Part shown: positions 35,000 through 44,749 of the stretch, piece by piece
How the letters are laid out: each line of letters starts with the position of its first letter
Position numbering within the stretch: position 1 is the first letter of the stretch
NCBI GenBank assembly: GCA_014529385.2
Contig: CM043956.1
Span: 91,778,721-91,842,720, forward strand
DNA length: 64,000 nt
Source of the DNA: Adiantum capillus-veneris
Lineage: Eukaryota > Streptophyta > Polypodiopsida > Polypodiales > Pteridaceae
Reading direction: 5' to 3'
The notes under the pieces: generated by a model
Databases searched by the model: none
What the model was told of the DNA's origin: nothing
The model's input: only the letters and a program-made list of their open reading frames with translations
Made by a program: the position numbers and the translations under genes

Positions 35000-36590
35000 A
35001 GAAAAAATCAAACCGGTGAAGCTACCTAGGCACAGGGTGAGGGTCGACAAGTACGCGCCAAAGTGATATAGAGAGCGATAAGGGGGGAGGGTGTTCCACA
35101 ATGTACAAAGTGCTCCGGTTAGGCATAGGGTGAAGGTGTCGCAACAAGCACGCCCAAACGAAGAGATAGGAGAGGGTTCCAGGATGTGCAACCTGCTCCG
35201 ATCGCGTCGTGCGGGAGCTGCCTAGTGGAGCCCAGTAGAAGCCCAAACCACACGATAGATGCCCCACCCGGGGTTTGCAAACGGGTACCGTCGCGTCCTA
35301 TGGGACGAAGGGACCTTGAGAGACCAAAGCGACGCGTAGCACTAGTGGAGAGAAGTAAAACAAAGGCAATTTCTCTCGTCGTGTGGGACAATTAAAAGTA
35401 TAACACCAATAAAAATCAAGATCAAGCTTTATATAAGGTGCAAAAAATTACCGTTATGGACATGTGTCAGCCATGTAGACGTACCATGTGGCTTGCTTCC
35501 AACGTTCATCGTATGGACGGTCGGCTGTATATAAAGCTCTCTCACGTTGTTGGGCGCATTTTTGACACCCCGTTTTTTGTAAATTTGTATATACGGACAT
35601 GACGACCAATGTCAAAAGGGTGTGTGGGCTTTATTTTAGTGGGTTTTTTAGCTTGCTTTAGCAAGCACATGTACATGCACTGCAAGTCACTAGTCTAGTG
35701 ACAACTGTCGGCCCACTGTAAGTGCCCGTGAGTGAGTTTTTTGAAGAGAGACTTGTACATAACTTAAACTCATGTACAAACTTAAAAAAATTTCAGCCAA
35801 ACTCCAGAAATTTGCAGGTTTTGGGTCGTTGTGGCTTCTTGATGCTTTTGGATGCAGTTTTTTGCCCCGACTAGCCTTTTCTACGTGTAGTCGTGCTGGG
35901 ACAGCTTTTTGTTTGCGTCAATTTTGCTCATGGCGGCGTATGGAATCAATTTTGGTCATCTTCAGCTTTCTCGCCAGTCATTTTTCAAGCTTTAAAGTGC
36001 CCCAATTGGAGTTGTGCTCATCAGGTTACGACTAGTTCTCTCCAGGGTTATGGCTATGGCAGCCTAGTGGCAAATTGTGTGTAGACAGATTCGGAGGGCA
36101 TGTATCTATGAATTGTGGAATTGATGTTGAAGTTGTGGTTTTGTGATGTTCAATGGTGAAAGGGGAGGCCCTTGTCTTCATATGCATTGGTCGGCGTGTG
36201 CTGTAAATCCGTGCTTTGATAGGGTTTTGCTCCTATGTGACATAGTCTCTTGGGTGGGCGACGGCTAGTAAATTCCCAAGGGTCTACTCCTAATGGACTT
36301 GTGGTGTTTCAAAGGGTTTTTTCAAAGCTTTTGGTGTCTTGTAGTTCTCTTTCAACGCTCTTGGGTGAAATCGCTATAGAGGTGTTTCAGTTTGCTGTTT
36401 CCCAACAACGTGCTCATTTTTTACCTTCCCCCAAACCACACATTCGCATCGTGACGTACCTCCTAAACGAGCCGCACATCCCCTTTGTGCAAGTCTTATC
36501 TCGACCCGCGCTACCCCTCCTCGCCCAATTCTTTGCGCTTTCGGATTCTTTCTTATTCCTTACCCGTACGACGCGATACGGGCAAGTGCT
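35000..36590. other. Non-coding interior of the 9.9-kb transposon
   Basis: This lies between two divergently read genes (antisense ORF leftwards, H3-Ulp1 rightwards), so it probably carries both promoters. No domain-bearing ORF was seen. A number of CG-rich phrases (gtcgcgtc, gacgcg) contrast with the AT-rich genes around it. Confidence 0.5.
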
Positions 36591-37022
36591 AGACGGTGGG
36601 TGGCCAAGCTATTGCATCGTGCGATTGTCCTTCCTTGATTCATTGCCAAGATCAACAGCTTCACATACGATGCAACTCGGACATGTTCTAGCATGTGGGT
36701 GACCCGGCTATCGCGTCGTGCAGGTGTCCTTCATTGATTCATTGCCAAGGCTCAACAGCTTCACATACGACACGATCCGGACATGTTCTAGGATGTGGGT
36801 GACCCAGCTATCGCGTCGTGCATATGTCCTTCCTTGATTCATTTCCAAGGTCAACAGCTTCACATACGACGCGATACGGACATGTTATAGAGTGTGTGTC
36901 ACCTGGCCATCGCGTCGTGCAGGTGTCCCTCCATGATTCCTAACCAAAATCATTAGCTTCACATACGACACGATACAGACAGCTTGTAGATTGTGGGTGA
37001 CCCAGCTATCGCATCGTGCGGT
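36590..37022. repeat. 100-bp tandem repeat, about 4.3 copies, upstream of the H3-like start
   Basis: Units begin at about 36598, 36697, 36797, 36896 and 36995 (partial) with gggtgacccagctatcgcg. Each contains cttcacatacgacgcgat followed by cggacatgt. The array ends about 20 bp before the H3-like ATG at 37043. It could be a promoter array or a set of protein-binding sites. CG-rich compared with its surroundings. Confidence 0.9.
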
Positions 37023-37042
37023 GTTTGTACTTTTTGACCCAA

Positions 37043-39179
37043 ATGGCAAGGACGAAGCAAACTGCAAGAAAATTCTACCAAGCCCCAAATGATCCAGAAA
37101 AAGATGATTTAGAGAAAGAAGATCCAGAGAAATCACCACCTCCACAACCTCGTCAGAGGCCCAGTGCTAGAAAAAGGTTGAATTATCAAGTCAAGTCTTT
37201 AAGAGAAATAAGAAAAGCACAAAAGTCTACTTGTCTATTGATTCCAAAGCTACCTTTTATGAGGGTTGTCAAAGAGATATCAGATAGACTTGTGAACATG
37301 ATGAATATCAAAACTTTTGTCTCAGTAAGGTGGCAATCTCAAGCTTTGATGTGCCTTCAGGAAGCTGCCGAGGATTTTCTCATAGACTTTATGAATGATA
37401 GCTACATTGTAGCTGCATTTTCTCACAGGGTCACACTTAGGAGCAAAGATTTGGTGCTTGTGTCAAGGCTGAGGTACAAGTTTGATCAGGCTCTTGAGCT
37501 TATTCCCAGTGAGGATCTTAAATCCTTCCAAATTTTAAATATCCCTCCTTCCAGGCAGCATAAAGATTCAGGGGTTGTCATTGAGGATGCTACACATGAG
37601 TATGAGACAAGAAAGGCCCAGGATATCAAAGCAGGAAAGGAGGTTGAGAGGGAGCAAGACATGATATCAGAGGATGCTATCCTTAAAGAGCAAGTAGAAA
37701 TTTTAAGAGCATTCAATTGTCTTCTTTATCAAAAAGTTACAGGCCAAATGGTGGTGGATGTCTCCTTGTTTGGAGATAATGAGTTATACTTGGACATATT
37801 CCCTCAAGACACAAGTATGCTTGTAAACCCCAACATTGAGCTTGGTGACACTGTGCTCTTTATCTGTCTCAGGTATGTGTTGCTTCTTTGCTAATTATTA
37901 GTGCATGTGCAAGGCAGGCACAAGGGCCTCATTGGGGGGTGTGTTTTCTTTTTCAGGTGTCTTATGAGGGAACTTCCAGGAGGCTCTAGCTATGCAAATT
38001 TCCATACTTGACCCTCTAGTGACACAATGCCTTTTTAACAAGCAAGGAAGCCTTTCAAGTTTTTTTTGAAGATTTTAACATGCTGACCTACAATTACATA
38101 ATATACCCCTATGTTGAAGGGTAAATCTTAACTCGTTACATATTATTTTTAACATTTTGTGGTATTCCTAGATAATTGTTATTTTTTGTAGAGGATATTG
38201 GAGTCTTATTATCTTCAATCTTTTGGAGAAAGATATTATATTTATGAATTCATTGTCAAGTATCCATGGGAGAAGTAAACTGTAAGTATGAAGTATGATC
38301 TATGCTTGATGGCCCATTGTTTTCTATTAGTAGCTTTTTGATTCAATGTCTTCTTGCAGTGCTGCCAAACTTATTGTTGGTCACCTGAGTACCACAAATA
38401 AGGATTACAATATAGAAGGTTTCAAGTATGACAATCAAAAAGTGCCTTTACAAACACACTCAACATCTTGTGGATGGAGGGTGCTTGCCAATTCATGGAG
38501 ATATCTTGAGTCAAGGTGCCGGATGACTACACTCACTGTAAGTGTGTGTACTCATGTCCTTTAATTCCTTTTTCTATTTGTTTCAGTTGCATGACTATCC
38601 AGAGTCTTAGGTCACGTGGGTGAGAGAGAAGGCTATTTCTATGGTTTTGGAAAGATCAATAAACCCAAATGATCCAGAATCTCCTTTGCACCAAAGAAAG
38701 GTAGAGCCACAAAGGGTTTGGATGCAAAGAAAATGGATTAGAAGAAGAAAATTCTTGCAAAGAAGATCCATACAAAAAAAAAGGATCCCAAGAAGAAGAG
38801 TCCTACAAAGAAGAGCCATGCCAAGAAGAGTCCTGCCAAGGGGAAGAGTCCCACCAAGAAGAAGATCCTTGCCAAAGGGAAGACTCCCACAAGAAGACTG
38901 CCAAGGGGAAGAATCCCACCAAGAAGAAGAACCCTGCAAAAAAAAAGATCAGATACAAAGGGCCATCCATTCAACTCACCATTGAAATTCAAGGTTCAAA
39001 AGCGTCGCACAGTTAAGAACAATAAGGGGGAGGCACCTAGCTCACCTTTCAAGCTACCATTCATGTTGCCAAAGAAGGTTGCCAAGTCACCCAAGCCAGC
39101 CACTCTACAACTAATATTATCACCAATATGGAAAGTTTCTTTGGTGCTCCATCCGTCTCCAAGTACATTATCCAGTTAA
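37043..39179 (+). pseudogene. Histone H3-like domain joined to a Ulp1-type (C48) peptidase and a lysine-rich tail
   Basis: The first exon starts at 37043 with MARTKQTARK, the exact start of histone H3. An acidic/proline insert follows, then the H3 fold at residues about 50-146: LREIRKAQKST, LLIPKLPFMRVVKEI, ALMCLQEAAEDFLIDF, HRVTLRSKDLVL. Loop 1 is about eight residues longer than in canonical H3. Residues 147-277 are an extension without known domain. Donor at 37873, acceptor at 37956. Later exons (38192-38281, 38360 onward) give a Ulp1 signature: YWSLIIFNLLEKDIIFMNS, where the family has H-W and D-S, and PLQTHSTSCGWRVL with the catalytic Cys kept (38469). The end (38742-38960) is KKSPTKK/AKKSPAKGK-like, resembling linker-histone tails. 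Damage: stop after exon 2 start (about 38010), TAG at 38739, and His-to-Tyr and Asp-to-Asn in the peptidase. Ulp1 domains are common cargo of plant transposons; the H3 part is not. Confidence 0.75.
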
Positions 39180-39995
39180 GTCATAGAAAGTCTTCTATTA
39201 AGCCACATCGTCTTTGTCCTCTGCAAGTCCATTGTTTTGAAACATGCCACAAAGACATGTATAGGCAAGAACCATTGAACTTTAATCCTTCTTGATATCC
39301 TGCTCGGAGACTTAGCTTTAAGGATGTCTTCTTTGATCTTGGATTTGAAGCTTGATATACTACATGCATCAGGAGCTTCCCAGTCAAGTGAACTTATGGT
39401 GGGAGCGGGTAACTGATATAGTTCTCCATATGCACATTCTCATGATGGAACTTTGTATTCTGCAAAATAGACAAAAAAATCCATTGTTTTGTAAAAGGAA
39501 GGTGGCTTGTCAGCATACATAACATCTGCAATCCCTTTATGCATTGCTTTGAATATCCCACTTAGACTCTCCACAGGCTGCCATTCCATAGCTGTTGAAG
39601 GAAATATATCTGGAATGGAATCAAAAAATGAGAAAAAAATGGGAGAATAAAAATTCACTGTATCAAATAGAAGTTTTTTTTGTACTTATAGTAAGAATGC
39701 AGTGTGGGATGTTCTTCCCAATCTAACACCATATCCTTGGCCATGTACACATGCTGAACCTTAGCTAGCCAGCCATTGTCGGCGGTCACTTTGAAAGCAA
39801 GAACATGACCTTTCCAATGGTTTTTTACTTTATCACGTTTAGTTCTCTTCACTCTGTGTACACCTTTGCATGAAGAAAGAATTGTTACCCAGTCATTCAC
39901 ACGAAAGATATAGGCTTCCAAAGACCATCCTCTCTAACGTTATGAAAGTCACAAGAAGTTATGTTATGTGAAGGGCGACGTGCAAAAGACGCCAT
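39180..39995 (-). pseudogene. Antisense ORF, possible BAH-like domain, inside the 9.9-kb transposon
   Basis: The probable start is at 39995 (MASFARRPSHNITSCDFHN). A one-base shift near 39920 leads into AYIFRVNDWVTILSSCKG, then KNHWKGHVLAFKVTADNGWLAKVQHVYMAKDMV and HPTLHSYYKYKKN. The pattern V-x-D-x-V near the start, W-x-G-x-V/I-L, then x-V-x-x-x-Y-x-x-x-D and a Y-rich end is that of BAH (bromo-adjacent homology) domains, which bind chromatin. The match is by eye and tentative. A second frame continues at 39658-39440 (AMEWQPVESLSGIFKAMH), and a third piece at 39387-39181. It is convergent with the H3-Ulp1 gene. Confidence 0.35.
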
Positions 39996-40406
39996 GGAAA
40001 CTCAGAGATCAGAGAAGAAGAAATAAAATATAGAGACGAAAAGACTTAAACCTCTCACAAATTAGAGAGAGAGCGAAAAAGGTATACTTTTGAAAAAAGT
40101 AGGTGATTTGTTATTAATGCTCTTGTTTTGAGAGCCTTCTGAGATAGATTTCGTATCTTTTGACAACGTTTTTGTGAAATATAAAATAGAATAAAAGATG
40201 GGACTTCATTACTTTGGGCCGCAAATTAAATGAGCTCTCTCGTCGAAAGCACCCAAATATAACAGTTTTAGCCTTATGATCAAGACATTTAGCGGTTCTC
40301 CGTCAAAATAGGACCACCAAACCCAAAATAGAGGAGACAAGAGTGCCATACTTTAGTATATGTGTCAAATAACTATTGGACTATTCCTTAATCCTTAGAT
40401 TAACAA

Positions 40407-40434
40407 ACAACCCTTTTTGGGTCGTTTTTGGCCC
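40407..40434 (-). repeat. Right terminal inverted repeat of the 9.9-kb transposon
   Basis: Reads ...gggtcgtttttggccc on the plus strand, followed by TA at 40435. It is the inverted partner of 30540-30567. Confidence 0.82.
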
Positions 40435-40436
40435 TA

Positions 40437-40499
40437 ATGTGTCCTGGTGAGTTATGCATGGCACCGCTCAAATTCCCTACGTAGAGCTGTTATTGATAA
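40437..40499 (-). pseudogene. Ty3/Gypsy gag, middle piece (split gag, part 2 of 3)
   Basis: A 60-bp remnant reading LSITALRREFERCHA-stop-LTRT on the minus strand. In this gag family the segment R/L-R-E-F-E-R joins the TKR-FL region to LFLQAA, so it belongs exactly between the pieces at 42054-42420 and 29295-30537. It is bounded by the 9.9-kb transposon on the left and by the solo LTR on the right. Confidence 0.75.
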
Positions 40500-41796
40500 T
40501 GATGGGGGCTTTTCACAAGCCAAGCTCCCATACCCCCCTTCTCTCGTCCCATACCCCCTCTTAGGGAGGGAGTGATAAAAGGCATTGGAAAAAGTAAGAA
40601 AAAAATAAAGTATGATTATGTAAATATATAAGAAAGGTAAAATAGGCCACCTCATGCCTGCGGGGTAGCCCATCCCCACCTTGCCTCCTTTTTTCTTCAT
40701 TGTTGCCCCGCCGTGTGTCCCTTTTCCTCTCCTCCACTCAAAAGTTCAACCCCCTCTCTCTTCCTCTTGTCCTTTCTCCTTTCTCTCTCCCCTCAAGCTA
40801 CCCCACCTCTCACCAATAATCCATTATAACTCACCAATAATGCACCCTAACTCACATGCAACTTACCCTATCTTCCAAAATAGTATACCCCACCCCCTCT
40901 TTCTCTCTCCTATCATATCCCATGACCCAAATACCCCCCTCTCTCTCTAAAGGGCACCATATCTCTTGTCTTGTAGCTAAATAACCTTCCCCACACTCAC
41001 ACACACTCAGTTTCACTGAAAAAGGTGCCCACAGACCCATCCCCACCTAGTGGTTACCTGATTTTTCTTGTGTTTACACACATCTGCACACAGATTCACC
41101 TCTGAACACACTCCCCTCTCTCCCCTCTTCTAATTACTTTATTCTCCATGTCACCTCTCACTTTTTTTCATCAACCCATCTCTCTCTCTTAGTCTCTCTC
41201 TCATGAGACTGTTGTTCTGGCACATATACACACAGCCAGACAAGTGGGGCCCACAGTCACATGGCCTATGTAGATAATGATTTCTTCATTTCTAAATTCT
41301 AGAATTCTTCCCCCCTCCTCCCCTATATAAAGAGGGGTCACCATCACACTAAATACACACACAACATCACCAAAGAACACACTATGCACTGTGTGTGCCT
41401 AGTGCACACACACACACCCACACCATCACCATCACCATGCTTGTCTTGAGCATGACCTCTACACCCTTGGCTATGGAAGATGAAGGGCAACTAAATGAAG
41501 GATGATGGCCATAACCCTCGTGCGAGTCTTCGCCATCAACTCCCACCTATCCACCATGTGCTCTACCACTCTCTCCCTTCTCATTCCCCTACCCTATGCT
41601 CCCCATTTCATCGCCTTATTCTCTAAATAAAGCTTGAGGTTTTGTGAGTATGTTTTCTTGCAATGTTTTGCCCATGTGAGGTGTGCAGAATCGCCACCTA
41701 ACCTTGTGTTTGGAGTGAGCTTGTGTATGTATGAAGGGTGTGCGGATTCGCCATCCTTTTGTGGTGCCTAAGTACTAAGCCGCTATACCCCCTCCC

Positions 41797-41839
<43 letters not shown>

Positions 41840-42049
41840 TGATCTCATTCCCTTTCCTCTTCATCATTACTCCCAAGCATCCATCTCTCTTGGATGAAAA
41901 CTTTGTTATGGTGGTGTGTTGTTTGTGTCCTAGCCGCTGAAGCTAGGTGGTGCCCCTGTTTGCTTTACCATGACAGGCTCAAGGCGCTCCATTCGGTCCC
42001 CGGTGTTTTAGAGGCCGTCGGGGGATCGGGGTTTGCTTTGCTCCCGTCA
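40500..42049 (+). mobile_element. Solo LTR, 1550 bp, inserted in gag
   Basis: The ends TGATGGGGGC and GCTCCCGTCA are inverted versions of each other with two differences and have the TG...CA form. ATAA precedes (40496-40499) and follows (42050-42053). Inside are a TATA-like tatataaag (about 41323) and (TC)n at 41797-41836. Removing the LTR and one ATAA joins the flanking gag codons in one frame (VKPK-stop-VLSITALRREF), which is strong independent proof of the boundaries. No internal retroelement genes remain. The 3' portion matches the LTR ending at 29294. Confidence 0.88.
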
Positions 42050-42053
42050 ATAA

Positions 42054-42420
42054 TACTTACTTTGGCTTGACTATCTATTTTAAGAATGTCCTTTTGGTCA
42101 CTTTCTCGAAGTCCTCCATGAAACAATCCTCCTTTAAAGCTACTTTGAGTTCTTCCCAGTTTCTCCCATGCCCATCTTTAATTCCCATAACATATTCCCT
42201 AATTTCTGGAGCAGCAACTAGCTCAAAGCTTTAAATCATCACACCTTCTAACACGCAATGCAGCTCCATCTCCTTCACATACTCGCATAAGTATTTGATT
42301 ACATATTTGCCATTGAACTGATCCATTCTGTTGACGATCGCTTATATAGCCTTGGTTGCTGAAATCTCTCTTCTTTAAGTGGCATGTTGTTGTTGCTTGA
42401 ACATTGCAAATGCTTCAAAC
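42054..42420 (-). pseudogene. Ty3/Gypsy gag, N-terminal piece (split gag, part 1 of 3)
   Basis: Read from 42420: FEAFAMFKQQQ, IVNRMDQFNGKYVIKYLCEY, SFELVAAPEIREYVM, RNWEELKVALKEDCFMEDFEKVTKRTFLK. The FNGK...YL motif and the N-W-E-x-x-K-x-A-L-K-E-x-x-x-x-x-D...TKR-x-F-L block are typical of plant Ty3 gags. Stops lie at about 42231 and 42075. The coding continues beyond the solo LTR at 40499. Confidence 0.78.
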
Positions 42421-43200
42421 ATTTGCATTGTTGCTGGGTCCAAATGTATACCCTATTGCTCAACATGATCACCCATGGTTACCCAAAAACTCTCACCCTC
42501 GCACATTCGCATCGGGTTCACCAAAAATATGTCAAGAAATTTAAGGTCTTTCCAGGAAAGCACAGGGCTTTTGGCTGTGAGATTTTGTGAGAGAACTCCA
42601 AAAACTATATGAAGGAGTTAAACCATAGATGCTATGAAGTCTAGGGTTTGGAAGGAAGTGCAATCAAAGAAGCCCTACTCTTTCTCTCTTGCACTCACAC
42701 ACTCAAAGAAAGAACACAAAAGAAAATATCAAAACAACACAAAGATAAAAACATCAAGGCTATGATCATATCGTATCATGGATAATATGAAAGGATTAAT
42801 AAATGAGTTAATGGCGTTCGGTCTTTGCCAACCAAACAGGCTACAAAGTGTTCTTTGGAATTGTAGTTTTGTGCTTACTATAATATATATGTTTTGTCTA
42901 GTGATTGGGATGAATTGTGTGTACATATCCTCTTGGTTCATAGAAAGATAACTACACTTACGTCAAAAGAAAAGTTATAGTCTATACGGGTTAGTATGAG
43001 GGGATCCGATGAAAGAAGTATTTCATTGAGCCTTTCTAGGCCAAAGAGAAACACTATACGTTGTTGAAAGTGTATTTTATGGCTAATCCATACATTAATT
43101 CTAATAGATCGCACAGAGTGGAAGCGATAGAAATTCTCATTATGTGGATTATTCATCTAGGATAACTATAATATGTGAAAAATGTAGATATGAGAGAAGA
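42421..43200. other. No certain gene
   Basis: Two neighbouring minus-strand frames (42941-42729 and 43156-42938) have a vaguely similar order of residues (FLFGLERLNEI versus SLFGWQRPNAI), perhaps an old tandem duplication. No domain was recognised. Confidence 0.3.
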
Positions 43201-44171
43201 GAAGAGAAGATAATTTCCCTCCCAATCCCTATTCTTGTGTTAGCAGCAAGCTAACTCAGATACCACGGATACCATTTTTTGGAGTTCTCATTGTAAAAAA
43301 ACTTATTATTTTGATAAATCGGGAATATTGTAACTCCTATTTTTTTGGGATAAACCTTATAATTGTTGAGCCGGGGCTACAAGCTTCCAGATTGTATCAA
43401 CCTGACATTACCTATCTTTGGTAGAACTCCCAGATTATTAGCTTTGACCACCAAAAACCTTGGGTAAGGTATAAAAGCCAATTTGTGTAAGTTATTATTA
43501 AGTTTTGGATAATGAAATACATAGTGTGAGCTAACGGTGCTTACCTTTCTCCTTCTCGTGCTTCCTACTCCCTCCCCGGTTATCACATTGCAGTCACATT
43601 TGTTGCAATGCAACCGCAAGTAAGAGCTCTACGCATTGACGTAAGCACATCACGTTATTTCGTAGTTTTTGGCATTGTCGGTCCACGGCCTAATTTCATC
43701 AAAACTAGGAACTTACACTTTCAAATCAAAGACTAAGCATAGGCAGGGTATTGGGGCATCATTGCTAAGCATTTAGATGCATTCTGTGTCGAAAACGACT
43801 AGGTCAAAAATCCACTGCTGTTAATAATTGCGATTTTGGTACATGACCTAAAGTGGGATTTGAGACCATAAGCATGTGTAATTAGGTCTTATAACCATGT
43901 CCTAGAAGTTTCGTTACGTTTGGATGTCATTTGATGCTGCAACAGATGTGGTTTGTTTGCCGATGAGCGATTGGCCTTTAGTGATTTCTGTCACTTGAGT
44001 GTAGCATGAGTTAGATGCGAGTTGTTAGTTTTTTTCCGAGAGATTGACACCCTCTTGTAGCCTCTATGCACTAGTCGAGTCAGCTTCATCCCATGGATTG
44101 ACAATTTAATCATCGTTCTCGCTAATACTGCAATAAGATAGGATAGTGAGGTTAGACACGCGTCCCACATT
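43200..44171 (+). mobile_element. Probable 5' LTR of the Ty3 element at 44-51 kb (start uncertain)
   Basis: The end is set by the primer site immediately after it (44172). Another similar phrase, TTTGGCATTGTCGG, occurs at about 43668, so the LTR may begin or be rearranged there. No genes. Boundary and identity are inference. Confidence 0.35.
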
Positions 44172-44189
44172 TGGCACCGTTGTGGGGGA
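44172..44189 (+). promoter_or_regulatory. Retroelement primer binding site (TGGCACCGTTGTGGGGGA)
   Basis: It closely resembles TGGCGCCGTTGCCGGGGA, the start of internal sequence in Tat/Athila-type plant Ty3 elements, where a tRNA primes reverse transcription. The changes C-to-T and G-to-A again fit cytosine deamination. Confidence 0.55.
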
Positions 44190-44749
44190 TCAAAGAGACA
44201 TAAACGTGGAAAAAACACGAGTGTCTTGTGAATTTATCCTTAACTTCCTCTAGGATTGCCTAGATTTCAAAACTTTCTTTTAGAAACCGCATAGCCTAAG
44301 ATTGTCGTCTTTTGCTGTGTAGAGGTAGCTTGGAAGTAATCGTACTTGCTGAGTGCCTTTAGGATTGTAGGATTGTAGAATGGATTAAGATTTTGAGGAT
44401 GATTGATAGACGAGACAAGTCTTAAGATAATGCTCAGAAAACCTTAAAAGACAAGAAAATGAGTGTTTGTGGACACTTTCCACAACCCCATTGCATGAGA
44501 ATCTAGGAGTAGGGTAAGTAGAATCCAAGGTGGATTTCAGAACATTGCTTTCTCTGAAAGAATCATTGTGAGTTGTTATTGGAAGTTGAAAAATATTCAG
44601 ATCTATGACTAGAAATAGCACGAAAAGACTCCACACCACTCAATCCGGCTGGAGAGTAAGCTTAAAAGTTATCTGAACCAGTGGGAAATCTCAAGGACAC
44701 TTCGAGGTAAAAATTTTAAGAGTTGACCAAAACTCAGATTATTTATTTT

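Larger units (their letters stand above)
30540..40434 (+). mobile_element. 9.9-kb DNA transposon carrying transposase, H3-Ulp1 gene and antisense ORFs
   Basis: Terminal inverted repeats: the left end at 30540 begins GGGCCAAAAATGACTCAAAA, and the right end at 40434 read backwards begins GGGCCAAAAACGACCCAAAA. About 25 of the first 28 bases agree, and the three differences are all C/T. TA stands on both sides (30538-30539 and 40435-40436). Both flanks belong to the same Ty3 gag, which shows independently that this is an insertion. Contents in order: transposase (+), antisense ORF (-), H3-Ulp1 gene (+), possible BAH-like ORF (-). Excision leaves the gag one frame out, so there was either a later small indel or a boundary error of a base. 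I cannot assign it to a named superfamily. Confidence 0.82.

Noticed and set aside
37043-37480. An ordinary host histone H3 gene
   Set aside because: The core is strongly diverged, loop 1 is lengthened, the tail has a foreign acidic insert, the ORF continues far beyond the fold, and it lies within transposon ends.
42729-43156. Tandem pair of related small proteins
   Set aside because: The similarity between the two frames is weak, and no start, splice or domain evidence supports genes.
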